DNA of 64,000 bases, taken from the NCBI GenBank assembly GCA_003209915.1, contig QCOF01000006.1, positions 1 through 64,000 of the forward strand, in the 5' to 3' direction. This DNA comes from Pelagibacteraceae bacterium AG-430-E20. Its GTDB lineage: Bacteria; Pseudomonadota; Alphaproteobacteria; Pelagibacterales; Pelagibacteraceae. The translations under genes and the position numbers were made by a program. A model generated the notes under the pieces. It saw only the letters and a list, made by a program, of their open reading frames with translations, did no database searches and was not told the DNA's origin. This document shows, piece by piece, positions 34,342 to 43,735 of the stretch. Each line of letters opens with the position of its first letter. Within the stretch, counting starts at the first letter, position 1.

Positions 34342-36300
34342 TTAATTTCTTATCATTTTTTTGGTTTTACTTACAATATTTGAAACAGTTAGTCCAAAGT
34401 GTTTAAAAATATCTTTGTAAGGTGCACTCTTGCCAAATTCATTAATTCCAAATGCTAGACCTGAACTCCCTAAATATTTTTTCCAACAATCACTTGATCC
34501 AGCTTCTATTGAAATTTTAAATTTAGTTTCGTTTAATATTCTATTCCTATACAATCTTGATTGTAGATCGAAAAGCTCCATGGATGGCATTGATATTACT
34601 TTACAATATATTTTATCTTTGGCTAATTTATGACTAGTTTCGATTGCTAAATTAACCTCAGAACCACTTGCAAATATTGTTAAATTAATTTTATTATTAG
34701 TTCTCAAAACTTCATAGGCTCCCAAGGAACATTTATTTATATTTGTAAATGATTTTCTTATGGGATTAAGACCTTGTCTTGTTAAAGATAAAATACTTGG
34801 AGTTTTAGAACTTTTTAAAGCATGTTCCCAACATTCAATTGTTTCAACTCTATCTGCAGGTCTAAAAACATTTAAATTTGGAATTGATCGTAAACCTGAG
34901 AGTTGCTCAATTGGCTGATGGGTTGGCCCATCCTCTCCAAGTCCTATAGAGTCATGAGTCATTACATATATCACTCTTTTTTGCATCAATGCAGATAACC
35001 TAATTGAAGGTTTGCAATAATCGGAAAAAATCAAAAAAGTTCCACCATACGGAATTAAATTTTCATTGAGTGCAATACCATTCATTATTCCACTCATTCC
35101 ATGCTCTCTTACTCCGTAGTGAATATAATCTCCACTAAAATCTCCAGGCTTAATTATTTTTTGATATTTTGTTTTTGTGTTGTTAGATCCTGCTAAATCA
35201 GCAGAGCCACCAATTAAGTTATGATTTTGGTTCGTTAATGCATTAAGTGTCATCTCAGAACATTTTCTTGTAGCTAAACTTTTAGGCTCCAAAATCGCTT
35301 TTCTTTTTTCTCTTTTTAAAATACTTATAAAATTATTTTTTTTTATATTTTTAAATTTTGTTTTGTTTTTGTTAAATATCTTAATCCATTTTTTTTCATG
35401 AGTTTCACCTTTTTGACCAATTTTTCTCCACTCTTTCAAAATTTTATTTGGAATATTAAAAGGTTTATTGTTCCAATTTAAGGCTTTTCTAACAAGTTCA
35501 ATCTCCTCTAGACCTAGGGGACTTCCATGCGAGGACGCTTTACCTGATTTATTTGGTGAGCCATATCCAATTTTTGTTTTACAGGAAATAACAGTTGGTT
35601 TTTTTGCTTTTTGAACATTTTTTAATGCTCTAAATATTTCATTTTCATTATGTCCATTTATTAAAATATAATCCCAACCATAACCCTCAAATCTTTTTTT
35701 AAAATTATCTGAGACAGCGAGATCAGTTGGACCGTCAATTGAAATTGAATTGTTATCAAAAAGCATTACTAAATTTTTAAGCTTCAAATGTCCCGCTAAA
35801 CTCATTGCTTCATGACTTATTCCTTCCATTAAACACCCATCTCCAGCCAAAACATAAGTTTTGTGATTAATTAAATCATTTCCTAATTTTTTTTTTAAAA
35901 TTTCCTCTGCAATTGCAAATCCCACTGCGTTTGCTATTCCTTGTCCAAGAGGTCCTGTTGTTGTTTCGATACCTGAGTTTGGATGGTATTCAGGATGACC
36001 AGCACATATTGAGTTTAGTTGTCTGAAATTTTTTATACTATTTAATGAAATACTCTTATATCCAGTTAAAAATAGTAAAGAGTATAAAAGCATTGATCCA
36101 TGACCCGCAGATAAAACGAATCTATCCCTGTTCATCCAATTTGGATTTTTAGGATTAAATCTTAAAAAATTCTTAAAAAGTACTGTTACAACATCCGCCA
36201 TACCCATTGGCATACCTGGATGTCCAGAATTAGCTTTTTGAACCGCATCTATTGATAAAAATCTGATGCAATTTGCTAAATCATTGTGTAGTTTATTCAA
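34342..36300 (-). CDS. tkt: Transketolase
   Basis: 652 residues, full length. Visible are SGHPGMPMGMADV, SAGHGSMLLYSLLFL, the thiamine-diphosphate motif from GDGCLMEGISHEA to MLFDNNSISIDG, ISCKTKIGYGSP, and GLGEDGPTHQPIEQL in the pyrimidine domain. It transfers two-carbon units in the pentose phosphate pathway. It is the first gene of the long minus-strand run ending at tRNA-fMet; the 51-bp gap to the divergent gene should hold both promoters. Confidence 0.97.
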   Translation of the reverse strand: MNKLHNDLANCIRFLSIDAVQKANSGHPGMPMGMADVVTVLFKNFLRFNPKNPNWMNRDRFVLSAGHGSMLLYSLLFLTGYKSISLNSIKNFRQLNSICAGHPEYHPNSGIETTTGPLGQGIANAVGFAIAEEILKKKLGNDLINHKTYVLAGDGCLMEGISHEAMSLAGHLKLKNLVMLFDNNSISIDGPTDLAVSDNFKKRFEGYGWDYILINGHNENEIFRALKNVQKAKKPTVISCKTKIGYGSPNKSGKASSHGSPLGLEEIELVRKALNWNNKPFNIPNKILKEWRKIGQKGETHEKKWIKIFNKNKTKFKNIKKNNFISILKREKRKAILEPKSLATRKCSEMTLNALTNQNHNLIGGSADLAGSNNTKTKYQKIIKPGDFSGDYIHYGVREHGMSGIMNGIALNENLIPYGGTFLIFSDYCKPSIRLSALMQKRVIYVMTHDSIGLGEDGPTHQPIEQLSGLRSIPNLNVFRPADRVETIECWEHALKSSKTPSILSLTRQGLNPIRKSFTNINKCSLGAYEVLRTNNKINLTIFASGSEVNLAIETSHKLAKDKIYCKVISMPSMELFDLQSRLYRNRILNETKFKISIEAGSSDCWKKYLGSSGLAFGINEFGKSAPYKDIFKHFGLTVSNIVSKTKKMIRN

Positions 36301-36351
36301 AATTATCCTGACTAGACTAAGAAGAATCTATTTAATACTATATCTATATAT

Positions 36352-36675
36352 ATGAATTCTATAAACGAAAAAGAAAAAAAATTAATTTTAGTTTTAGATG
36401 AATTAAAAAATTTAGACCTAACCAATCCAAAATTACAAAATAATATTGAAAATTTAAGTAAGCAAAAAAATCAATTAGAAATTGAAAAAAATGAGTTAGA
36501 AATTAAATATAAAGAACTACTAGAGGAGCATAGCTCTCTATCGAAGAAATTAGAGGAAATTAAAAACAATGAAAAAAAAGATCAAAGAAAACAAATCGAA
36601 TTTTCTGAAAAAATTGATGAATTAAATCAAGAAACAGATTCTTTATTGGAAGAAATTGATAAATGGGAAATGTAA
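36352..36675 (+). CDS. Small coiled-coil protein upstream of zapA (DUF4164-like)
   Basis: A 107-residue protein, almost entirely predicted coiled coil: heptad-like Leu/Ile spacing with many Glu and Lys from about residue 20 to the end. No signal peptide or enzyme motif is seen. Its 3' end overlaps the zapA start by 13 bp, so it is probably a partner in the cell-division context; alphaproteobacterial zapA genes often have such a neighbour. The function is inferred only from position and shape. Confidence 0.75.
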   Translation: MNSINEKEKKLILVLDELKNLDLTNPKLQNNIENLSKQKNQLEIEKNELEIKYKELLEEHSSLSKKLEEIKNNEKKDQRKQIEFSEKIDELNQETDSLLEEIDKWEM

Positions 36676-37109
36676 CTATTAAATTTAATAATAAAGAATT
36701 CATATTGTCTTGTGAGGATGGACAAGAGGAACATTTAGAAGAATTACTAATCCAAATTAGCCAAAAGTTTAATGATTTAAAAAATGATTTAGGTAATCTA
36801 GGTGAAAATAAACTTTTATTAATTACAGCTGTAAAAATAATGGATGAGTATTATGAGACTAAAAAAATGGTCGAGCAAAGAAAAAATGAATTCAAAGATT
36901 TGTCAAATAAATTTAAAGAACTTAAATCTTTAATTTATGAATATCGAGACAAGAAAGAGGATGAGATAAAAAAACTTAATTTAAATCATGAAGATTTTAA
37001 AATTGAGATTGAAAATAATCAAAAAAAATATGAGCAGTTAATTGATGAAGCGTACGACCAAATATCAAATTTTGTTAAAAAAGCAAAAATAGATAATCTA
37101 TCCCAATAA
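36663..37109 (+). CDS. zapA: Cell division protein ZapA
   Basis: 148 residues. The N-terminal ZapA domain has VTIKFNNKEFILSCEDGQEEHL, EELLIQISQKFNDLK and LLLITAVKIMDEYYE. A long charged coiled coil follows. ZapA cross-links FtsZ filaments at the division site. It overlaps the coiled-coil gene upstream and is followed after 4 nt by 5-FCL, leaving no room for a 6S RNA gene. Confidence 0.87.
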   Translation: MGNVTIKFNNKEFILSCEDGQEEHLEELLIQISQKFNDLKNDLGNLGENKLLLITAVKIMDEYYETKKMVEQRKNEFKDLSNKFKELKSLIYEYRDKKEDEIKKLNLNHEDFKIEIENNQKKYEQLIDEAYDQISNFVKKAKIDNLSQ

Positions 37110-37113
37110 ATTT

Positions 37114-37656
37114 GTGATTAAATCAAAGTTAAGAGAGAAAGTATTAAAATTAAGAAAAAGTAAGTCAAAAAAATCAATTTATATAAATCCAAACAATATT
37201 TACGCATATCTCAAAAAAAAAAATTATAATTTGAAAATTATAGGTGGATACTATCCGTCAAACTATGAAATTAACAATTTAGAAATTTTAAATTATTTTT
37301 TTAAAAGAGGTTCTACAATTTCACTTCCAAAAATTAAAAAAAAAAGTCAAATGGAATTTTATAAATGGTATAAGAATGATCCTTTGCTAATAAATAGATA
37401 TGGTATCCCAGAACCAGAGACCACCAATAGAGTTTACCCTGATATCTTATTCGTTCCTTTGGTGGCATTTGATAAAAAATTAAATAGATTAGGTTATGGA
37501 GGTGGTTTTTATGACCGTTACATTCAAAAGATATCAAAGATCAAAAAAGTAGTAAAAGTTGGTCTTGCTTTTTCTTTTCAAAGAATAAAGACCATACCTG
37601 TTAACAAACATGATAAGAAATTAGACATAATTATAACTGAGAAAGAGATTATTTAA
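37114..37656 (+). CDS. 5-formyltetrahydrofolate cyclo-ligase
   Basis: 180 residues, GTG start 4 nt after zapA. The ATP and folate-binding motif RLGYGGGFYDRY (near residue 127) and VPLVAFDKK are diagnostic, and the N-terminal KSKLREKVLKLRK is typical. It recycles 5-formyl-THF to methenyl-THF. The stop overlaps the start of the next gene by one base. The zapA/5-FCL linkage is common in Proteobacteria. Confidence 0.92.
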   Translation: MIKSKLREKVLKLRKSKSKKSIYINPNNIYAYLKKKNYNLKIIGGYYPSNYEINNLEILNYFFKRGSTISLPKIKKKSQMEFYKWYKNDPLLINRYGIPEPETTNRVYPDILFVPLVAFDKKLNRLGYGGGFYDRYIQKISKIKKVVKVGLAFSFQRIKTIPVNKHDKKLDIIITEKEII

Positions 37657-38456
37657 TGAAAATATTATTTTTAGGCGATGTAGTAGGTATTGCTGGTTGT
37701 TCAAAATTGACTAAAAATCTTTTAAATGAAATTAAATCAAAAAATATCGATTTTGTAATTGTTAATGGTGAAAATGCTGCTGCTCAAGGGGTGGGACTAA
37801 CGAAGGAAATATGTAAAGATTTCTTTAATTGTGGAGTAAATGTTATCACAACAGGAAACCATGTTTGGGACCAAAAAGAAATTATGGAGTATATTGAGAA
37901 AGAAGAAAGATTATTACGTCCTAAAAATCTTTTTGAACCTGCACCAGGAAAAGGATTTAATATTTATAAAACAAATGACAATATAAAAATTGGTGTTTTG
38001 AATTTGATGGGAAATGTATTTATGAAAAAGTGTGAGGATGTTTTTCAAGCTTCAAAGAAATTCTTAAATGAGAATAAATTAACAGAAGATTACGACATAC
38101 TTGTTGTTGATTTTCATGGTGAGATAACAAGTGAAAAAAATGCGATTGGCCATTTTTTTGATGGCAAAGCAACGCTTGTTGTAGGAACTCATACTCATAT
38201 TCCAACCAATGATGCAAGAATTTTAAATAATGGTACAGGATATCAAACAGACGCTGGTATGTGTGGCGACTATGATTCAGTCATTGGTATGAATAAAGAA
38301 AATTCATTAAATAGATTTTTAAAAAAAAACTCCACTAAACATTTTCCAGCTATTGGTGATGCTATTTTGAGTGGCGTTATGGTTGAATGTAATATAGATA
38401 CTGGCTTAGCAAATAACATTGAGAGTTATATTTATGGAAATTTTTTTAAAAATTAA
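37656..38456 (+). CDS. YmdB-family metallophosphoesterase
   Basis: 266 residues of the TIGR00282 family. ILFLGDVVGIAG, NGENAAAQGVGLT, the metal-ligand GNHVWD, VDFHGEITSEK, GTHTHIPTNDARIL and TDAGMCGDYDSVIGM are family hallmarks. Members hydrolyse 2',3'-cyclic nucleotides or related phosphodiesters using two metals. It overlaps 5-FCL by one base and precedes yebC by 9 nt. Confidence 0.92.
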   Translation: MKILFLGDVVGIAGCSKLTKNLLNEIKSKNIDFVIVNGENAAAQGVGLTKEICKDFFNCGVNVITTGNHVWDQKEIMEYIEKEERLLRPKNLFEPAPGKGFNIYKTNDNIKIGVLNLMGNVFMKKCEDVFQASKKFLNENKLTEDYDILVVDFHGEITSEKNAIGHFFDGKATLVVGTHTHIPTNDARILNNGTGYQTDAGMCGDYDSVIGMNKENSLNRFLKKNSTKHFPAIGDAILSGVMVECNIDTGLANNIESYIYGNFFKN

Positions 38457-38465
38457 ATAAAATTT

Positions 38466-39191
38466 ATGGCAGGACACTCTCACTGGGCTGGAATAAAGCA
38501 TAAAAAAGGTAAAGCAGATAAACAGCGTTCAAAAATTTTTTCAAAATTATCAAAAGAAATCACAGTTGCTGCTAAACTTGGTGATAAAGACCCTGCAATG
38601 AATCCAAGATTGAGATCCGCTATTCAAGCCGCAAGATCTGCCAACATGCCAAAGGACAATATTGAGAGGGCAATTGATAAATCTTCTGCAACAACTGGAT
38701 CCAATTTTGAGAATTTAAGATATGAGGGATTTGGACCTGATAAAATTGCTGTTATAGTGGAGACGCTAACAGATAATAAAAATAGAACAGCCTCTAATAT
38801 TAGAACAATTTTTCAAAAAAATGGAGGGAGTTTAGGAACACAGGGATCTGCCTCTCATAATTTTAAACAATTGGGAGTCATTAAGATTGATAAAAAAGAA
38901 ATCTCTGAGGAAAATATTTTGGAATTAGCAATCGATGCTGGAGCTGATGAGTGCATATCTCATAGCAATTTTCATGAAATTCATTGTTCTGTTACTGAAA
39001 TTTATAATGTTAAGAAAAATTTAGAAAAAACAATAGCTAATTTTATTTCAACAGAGATAGAGTGGATACCTCTAAATAGCGTAGATATTCAGAATGAAAA
39101 AAAAGATGATGTTACAGAATTTTTAGATAGTTTAGAAGATGATGACGATGTGCAAAATGTATTTTCAAATGTAAATTTAGAGGTTAATTAA
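38466..39191 (+). CDS. yebC: YebC/PmpR (TACO1) family protein
   Basis: 241 residues starting AGHSHWAGIKHKKGKADKQR, then ITVAAKLGDKDPAMNPRLR, ANMPKDNIERAID, YEGFGP, NRTASNIRTIFQKNGGSLG. This is the conserved YebC family, reported as DNA-binding regulators and as ribosome-associated factors easing polyproline stalls. It overlaps the RuvC-like gene by one base, in the usual alphaproteobacterial order. Confidence 0.96.
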   Translation: MAGHSHWAGIKHKKGKADKQRSKIFSKLSKEITVAAKLGDKDPAMNPRLRSAIQAARSANMPKDNIERAIDKSSATTGSNFENLRYEGFGPDKIAVIVETLTDNKNRTASNIRTIFQKNGGSLGTQGSASHNFKQLGVIKIDKKEISEENILELAIDAGADECISHSNFHEIHCSVTEIYNVKKNLEKTIANFISTEIEWIPLNSVDIQNEKKDDVTEFLDSLEDDDDVQNVFSNVNLEVN

Positions 39192-39682
39192 TGCTTATAA
39201 TAGGGGTTGATCCAGGGATATCAGGGTCAATTTGTTTCTTTCAAGATGGAGCAATAAAAGATGTGGTAGAGATGCCAACCATGATTGAGGGTAAAAAGAA
39301 TAAAAAGCAAGTAAATGGATCTCAGATTTTTAATGAAATTTCAGAGAAAATAAAAAATATAGATAAAAAAAATATAAAAGTGGTTATAGAGCACGTTACA
39401 GCAATGCCAGGTCAAGGAGTTACTAGTATGTTCAATTTTGGTCAATCTTTTGGAATACTCAAAGGAATTTGTAGTGCTATGCAGCTTTCAGTCTACTTTG
39501 TTCGACCTGCAAAGTGGAAGAAATATCATAATTTAATAAATTCTGAAAAAGACGCAAGTAGAACAAGAGCAATTGAAATTTTTCCTTATTATTCATCACA
39601 CCTATCAAAAAAAAAGGATTCTAATAAGGCAGATGCTATTCTAATAGCTAGTTATTTCTTTGAGACATTTAAAGAAGAGTAA
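39191..39682 (+). CDS. ruvC: RuvC-like Holliday junction resolvase
   Basis: 163 residues with the RNase H-type fold. Acidic residues are D7 (IIGVDPGISGS), E67 (VVIEHV) and the C-terminal Asp in NKADAILIASYF. The segment PGQGVTSMFNFGQSFGILKG resembles phage-type RuvC-like nucleases more than canonical E. coli RuvC. At the place of the second C-terminal Asp (DxxD in RuvC) Asn is found. The position between yebC and tolQ is that of ruvC, but ruvA and ruvB do not follow. Resolution of junctions is likely; equivalence to RuvC is inference. Confidence 0.78.
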   Translation: MLIIGVDPGISGSICFFQDGAIKDVVEMPTMIEGKKNKKQVNGSQIFNEISEKIKNIDKKNIKVVIEHVTAMPGQGVTSMFNFGQSFGILKGICSAMQLSVYFVRPAKWKKYHNLINSEKDASRTRAIEIFPYYSSHLSKKKDSNKADAILIASYFFETFKEE

Positions 39683-39735
39683 TAGCAGCATAATTCAAGT
39701 CAAATTGATGACACATTTAAGTGTGAATAGTAATT

Positions 39736-40410
39736 ATGGAAGCAGACATAGCAGCGAAGGCTGTAGAATTAGGCACCAACACAGATTTTTCTTTAATTAG
39801 CTTATTTTTAAGAGCTGACATAATTGTAAAATCAGTCATGATTATTTTAATACTTTGCTCGGTATATTCTTGGGCGGTAATTATAGAAAAAATTAGGTTA
39901 TTTAAAAAAATAAATAAATCTTCTGAAGAATTTGAGGAAAAATTTTGGAATTCTAAGTCTGCTGAAAATTTATATAATAGTTTACCAACTAAACTTGAAG
40001 ATCCTATGGCGTTAGTTTTTCAAAATGCAATGGAGGGGCTGTTAAAGAAAAAAACAAGAAACAATTTAAGTGAGAGGATGAGTGCACTTTTAGAAAATGG
40101 GATTGAAAGGCAAATGGCAAAAATTGATAAAGGCTTTACTTTTTTAGCTACAGTTGGTTCTACGGCACCTTTTATAGGTTTATTTGGAACTGTTTGGGGA
40201 ATTATGAATTCTTTTCAATCAATAGCAATTTCAAGAAATACCAGTCTTGCCATAGTAGCGCCAGGAATAGCGGAAGCATTATTTGCAACTGCATTAGGTT
40301 TATTAGCAGCAATACCTGCGGTTGTCGCTTATAATAAATTTAATAACGACTCCAAAAAATATTCTGAAAAATTAGAAAATTTTTCAAAAAGGTTTCTGAC
40401 TATTATTTAA
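39736..40410 (+). CDS. tolQ: Tol-Pal system protein TolQ
   Basis: 224 residues of the MotA/TolQ/ExbB family with three membrane helices (about residues 25-48, 130-155, 170-195). GSTAPFIGLFGTVWGIMNSF and APGIAEALFATALGLLAAIPAVVAYN are the pore-helix signatures. With TolR it forms the proton-driven motor of Tol-Pal in the inner membrane. The tolR start directly follows its stop. Confidence 0.96.
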   Translation: MEADIAAKAVELGTNTDFSLISLFLRADIIVKSVMIILILCSVYSWAVIIEKIRLFKKINKSSEEFEEKFWNSKSAENLYNSLPTKLEDPMALVFQNAMEGLLKKKTRNNLSERMSALLENGIERQMAKIDKGFTFLATVGSTAPFIGLFGTVWGIMNSFQSIAISRNTSLAIVAPGIAEALFATALGLLAAIPAVVAYNKFNNDSKKYSEKLENFSKRFLTII

Positions 40411-40827
40411 ATGGCTTTTAAATTAAATCGTTCTTTAAAAGAACCCATGAGTGAAATTAATGTTACGCCATTTGTTGATGTAATGTTAGTATTATTGATT
40501 ATTTTTATGGTAACAGCACCTTTATTAACTGTTGGTGTTCAAGTAGACTTACCAGAAAGCTCTGCAGATTCGCTTCCTGAGGAAACAGAACCATTAACAT
40601 TGTCTATAAATGCAAAAGGGGAGATATTTATTCAAGAGTCTAAAGTCGAATATAATAATATTATTGCAAAAGTCTTGGCAGTTTCAAAAAATAGAACGGA
40701 CACAAGAATTTATGTCAGAGGTGATAAAACTATAAATTATGGAAGAGTACTTGAAATAATGGGACTTCTTTCTGGATCTGGTTTTACAAAGGTAGCGTTA
40801 ATATCAGAGCCTTATAAACAGAGGTAA
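40411..40827 (+). CDS. tolR: Tol-Pal system protein TolR
   Basis: 138 residues of the ExbD/TolR family. The single N-terminal helix contains the proton-binding Asp: INVTPFVDVMLVLLIIFMV near residue 20. The periplasmic domain has VDLPESSA and YVRGDKTINYGRVLEIMGLL. It is coupled to tolQ (abutting) and precedes tolA by 5 nt. Confidence 0.96.
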   Translation: MAFKLNRSLKEPMSEINVTPFVDVMLVLLIIFMVTAPLLTVGVQVDLPESSADSLPEETEPLTLSINAKGEIFIQESKVEYNNIIAKVLAVSKNRTDTRIYVRGDKTINYGRVLEIMGLLSGSGFTKVALISEPYKQR

Positions 40828-40832
40828 CTAAA

Positions 40833-41693
40833 TTGAATATAAGTATAATTATCTCTTCTGTTTTTCATGCATTGTTAATTATTATTACAGCAATGAGCCT
40901 CCCTTTTTTGACTAAGAAACCCCTAGATATTCCTCCAATTGTATCAGTTGAATTAATTCAGATAGCTGAAAAAACAAATGTTCCTTTTGCCCCAAAAGCA
41001 AAAAAAATTATAGAGAAAGTTAAGGAAAAAGAAAAGCTTGTGTCTGAACAAGCTCCACCAAAAAAAGTTAAAAAAACAAAAACTAAAACCATAGTCTCTC
41101 CAGATCAAAACAATAAAAAAATTGAAAATCAAACTCCTGAGGCAATCCCTCTTCCTGATAAAACTGTTAAAAAAATTAAAACAAAAGAAGAAAAAAAGCA
41201 AAATCCAGAAAAAGTTGATAAAGAGGTGAAACAGGTTTCAGAGTTTGAAAAAAAGGATTTATTTGATCCAAATAATATTGCTGCATTAATTGATAAATCC
41301 AAGGAAGAAACTGCTGAGGTAATTAAAAAAAACAATGATACTACCCAAGACCAAGAGAGAAATATTGAGAATACAGGATTAACATTAAGCGAAGAAGATG
41401 CTCTTAAAGCACAAATTTTTGGATGTTGGAGTATTCCATTAGGTTTACCTTATAACGAAAACTTATTGGTAAGAATTAAATTAAAATTAAAGCCAGATGG
41501 ATCTGTAACAAAAACTGAAATTTTAGATCATGCAAGGATGAATAAACCAGGACAAGGATTTTATAAAGTCTTAGCAGAAAGTGCTTTAAGAGCTGTGAAA
41601 TTATGTCAGCCATTAAGAGTTCCAACAACTGGCTATGAAAGGTGGAAAGAATTACAATTAAATTTTGATGCAAGGGAGATGTTAGAAGGTTAA
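40833..41693 (+). CDS. tolA: Tol-Pal system protein TolA-like
   Basis: 286 residues: an N-terminal membrane anchor (about residues 2-22, IIISSVFHALLIIITAM), a long Lys/Glu/Pro-rich region (about 45-180) and a C-terminal globular domain with FGCWSIPLGLPYNENLLVRIKLKLKPDG pattern typical of alphaproteobacterial TolA/TonB C-domain. The start is TTG after GAGG at a good distance. It spans the periplasm and links TolQR to Pal/TolB. Confidence 0.9.
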   Translation: MNISIIISSVFHALLIIITAMSLPFLTKKPLDIPPIVSVELIQIAEKTNVPFAPKAKKIIEKVKEKEKLVSEQAPPKKVKKTKTKTIVSPDQNNKKIENQTPEAIPLPDKTVKKIKTKEEKKQNPEKVDKEVKQVSEFEKKDLFDPNNIAALIDKSKEETAEVIKKNNDTTQDQERNIENTGLTLSEEDALKAQIFGCWSIPLGLPYNENLLVRIKLKLKPDGSVTKTEILDHARMNKPGQGFYKVLAESALRAVKLCQPLRVPTTGYERWKELQLNFDAREMLEG

Positions 41694-41705
41694 TATAATA
41701 TTAAT

Positions 41706-43052
41706 ATGATAAAAAAAATTATTACATTATTTTTATTTTTAATTCTAATTCCAATAAATTCATACGCATTAATCGAGGTCGATATTACGCGTGGTAATCT
41801 TGATCCACTTCCAATAGCAGTTTCACCTTTATCTATTGATGAAAAATCAAGAAAAAGTTTTGAAAAAGTACTAAAGAAAAAAAATATTGGAGAAGAAATT
41901 TCAAGTATTGTTGAAAATAATTTGAGTACATCAGGATTATTCAATCCTTTAAGTAAAGATGCTTTTTTACAGGCTCCTGATATCGCTAATCTTAAACCAA
42001 GATTTGAAGATTGGAATTTAATTAAAGCGCAAGCACTAATAACAGGAAAAGTAAATTATGTAGATGACAAGTTAAGAGTTGAATTTAGATTATGGGATGT
42101 ACTTGCAGCAAAAGAAATGATGGCTTTAGCATTTACTACAGTTCCAAGCAATTGGCGAAGGGTAGGCCATATTATTTCTGACAAAGTTTATGAGAGATTG
42201 ACTGGGGAAAAAGGATATTTTGATACTAGAATTATTTATGTTGCTGAGGAAGGCCCTAAGACACAAAGAATAAAAAAATTAGCAATCATGGATCAAGACG
42301 GCTTCAATAATAAATTTCTAACTTTAGGTAATGAATTAGTGCTCACTCCTAGGTTTAATCCTACAAGTCAAATGGTTACTTATTTGTCTTACTTTAAAAA
42401 TCTTCCAAGGGTTTATTTATTAGATATTGAGACTGGGACACAAGAAGTTGTAGGAGATTTTCCTGGCATGACTTTTGCACCTAGATTTTCTCCAGATGGA
42501 AAAAAAATTATTATGAGTTTTGCAAAAGATGGGAAATCTGATATTTATACTATGGATTTAGAAAATAGAATTGTAGATAGGATTACAAATCATCCATCTA
42601 TCGATACCTCTCCGTCTTACTCACCTGATGGAAAATACATAACATTTAATTCTGACAGAAGTGGTTATCAACAGATTTATATAATGAAGAGTGATGGAAG
42701 TGATGTAAAAAGAATTTCATTTGGAAATGGGCTTTATGGAACTCCGGTATGGTCACCTAGGGGAGATTTAATTGCATTCACCAAATTACACAAAGGCAAA
42801 TTTTATATCGGTGTTATGAGAACAGATGGAAAAGGTGAGAGGTTGTTAACAGAAAATTACTATCAAGAAGCTCCTTCATGGTCACCAAATGGAAGAGTTT
42901 TAATTTTTTATAGAGAAACAAAGACTAACGACAAAGGCGAAGGTTTTACCGCAAAGTTGTGGTCTATTGATTTAACTGGTTACAATGAGCGTCAAATAAA
43001 GACGCCTAATGATGCATCTGACCCATCATGGTCATCTTTATTAAGTAATTAA
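41706..43052 (+). CDS. tolB: Tol-Pal system beta-propeller protein TolB
   Basis: 448 residues with a signal peptide ([21 protein letters not shown]). The N-terminal domain is followed by six-bladed propeller repeats recognisable by [24 protein letters not shown] and WSPNGRVL. TolB is periplasmic and binds Pal. It lies 12 nt after tolA; the 107-nt gap to pal may contain an additional promoter. Confidence 0.96.
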   Translation: MIKKIITLFLFLILIPINSYALIEVDITRGNLDPLPIAVSPLSIDEKSRKSFEKVLKKKNIGEEISSIVENNLSTSGLFNPLSKDAFLQAPDIANLKPRFEDWNLIKAQALITGKVNYVDDKLRVEFRLWDVLAAKEMMALAFTTVPSNWRRVGHIISDKVYERLTGEKGYFDTRIIYVAEEGPKTQRIKKLAIMDQDGFNNKFLTLGNELVLTPRFNPTSQMVTYLSYFKNLPRVYLLDIETGTQEVVGDFPGMTFAPRFSPDGKKIIMSFAKDGKSDIYTMDLENRIVDRITNHPSIDTSPSYSPDGKYITFNSDRSGYQQIYIMKSDGSDVKRISFGNGLYGTPVWSPRGDLIAFTKLHKGKFYIGVMRTDGKGERLLTENYYQEAPSWSPNGRVLIFYRETKTNDKGEGFTAKLWSIDLTGYNERQIKTPNDASDPSWSSLLSN

Positions 43053-43159
43053 TATAAATTTAACCTTAGAAATATTGAAATTTCTTGATTTTTAGACTTG
43101 AAACCTCTAATTAGTTGTGAAAAAGTAACATTTTGAAATTAGCAGCAAGGAGCAATTTA

Positions 43160-43651
43160 ATGATATTAAGCAAAATTTTTAAAAACACACTTATAGTATT
43201 AGCCGCATGTTTAGTTTTATCAGCCTGTGCAACTAAAAAAGAAATTGCAACAGATATAAAAGGTTCAATGCAAGGTGATGTGTATACGGGAACAGATACA
43301 GTTGAATATCTAGCTGAAGGAGTTCCTGACAGAGTTTTCTTTGCAACAAACGAGTCAATTTTAACTACTGCTTCTAGAGAAACTTTAAGAGCACAAGCGG
43401 CATGGATGAGAAAAAATTCAAGTATCAATGTAGTACTAGAAGGTCATGCAGATGAAAGAGGAACTAGAGAGTATAACTTAGCCCTTGGAGAAAGAAGAGC
43501 TAATGCTGCAAAAGATTATTTAATGACTTATGGAGTGTCTTCTGACAGAATTACAGTGTTAAGTTATGGAAAAGAAAGACCAGTTGACTCTGGTTCAAAC
43601 CCATTGTCTTGGTCAAAAAACAGAAGATCAGTTACTGTTAAAGCAAATTAA
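43160..43651 (+). CDS. pal: Peptidoglycan-associated lipoprotein Pal
   Basis: 163 residues from ATG 43160, chosen because AAGGAG sits 7 nt upstream and a lipoprotein signal follows (hydrophobic stretch to LVLSAC, lipidated Cys about residue 23). An in-frame TTG 27 nt earlier is less likely. The OmpA-C domain binds peptidoglycan through VVLEGHADERGTREYNLALGERRA. The protein tethers the outer membrane to the wall. A strong terminator follows its stop. Confidence 0.95.
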   Translation: MILSKIFKNTLIVLAACLVLSACATKKEIATDIKGSMQGDVYTGTDTVEYLAEGVPDRVFFATNESILTTASRETLRAQAAWMRKNSSINVVLEGHADERGTREYNLALGERRANAAKDYLMTYGVSSDRITVLSYGKERPVDSGSNPLSWSKNRRSVTVKAN

Positions 43652-43663
43652 AAATTTTAATCT

Positions 43664-43704
43664 AAAGACCCCAACCACAACACTGGTATTGGGGTCTTTT
43701 TTTT
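43664..43704 (+). terminator. Rho-independent terminator after pal
   Basis: AAAGACCCCAA (43664-43674) pairs perfectly with TTGGGGTCTTT (43689-43699) around a 14-nt loop, followed by a T run to 43704. It is the clearest intrinsic terminator in the window and separates pal from cpoB. Confidence 0.93.
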
Positions 43705-43735
43705 GCCATTTTTATAATCATAAAGTAATTAGCCA

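Noticed and set aside
37107-37116. 6S RNA gene between zapA and 5-formyl-THF cyclo-ligase, as in Gammaproteobacteria.
   Set aside because: Only 4 nt separate the two genes.
43133-43159. Upstream TTG start of pal.
   Set aside because: AAGGAG with correct spacing and the lipoprotein signal fit ATG 43160.
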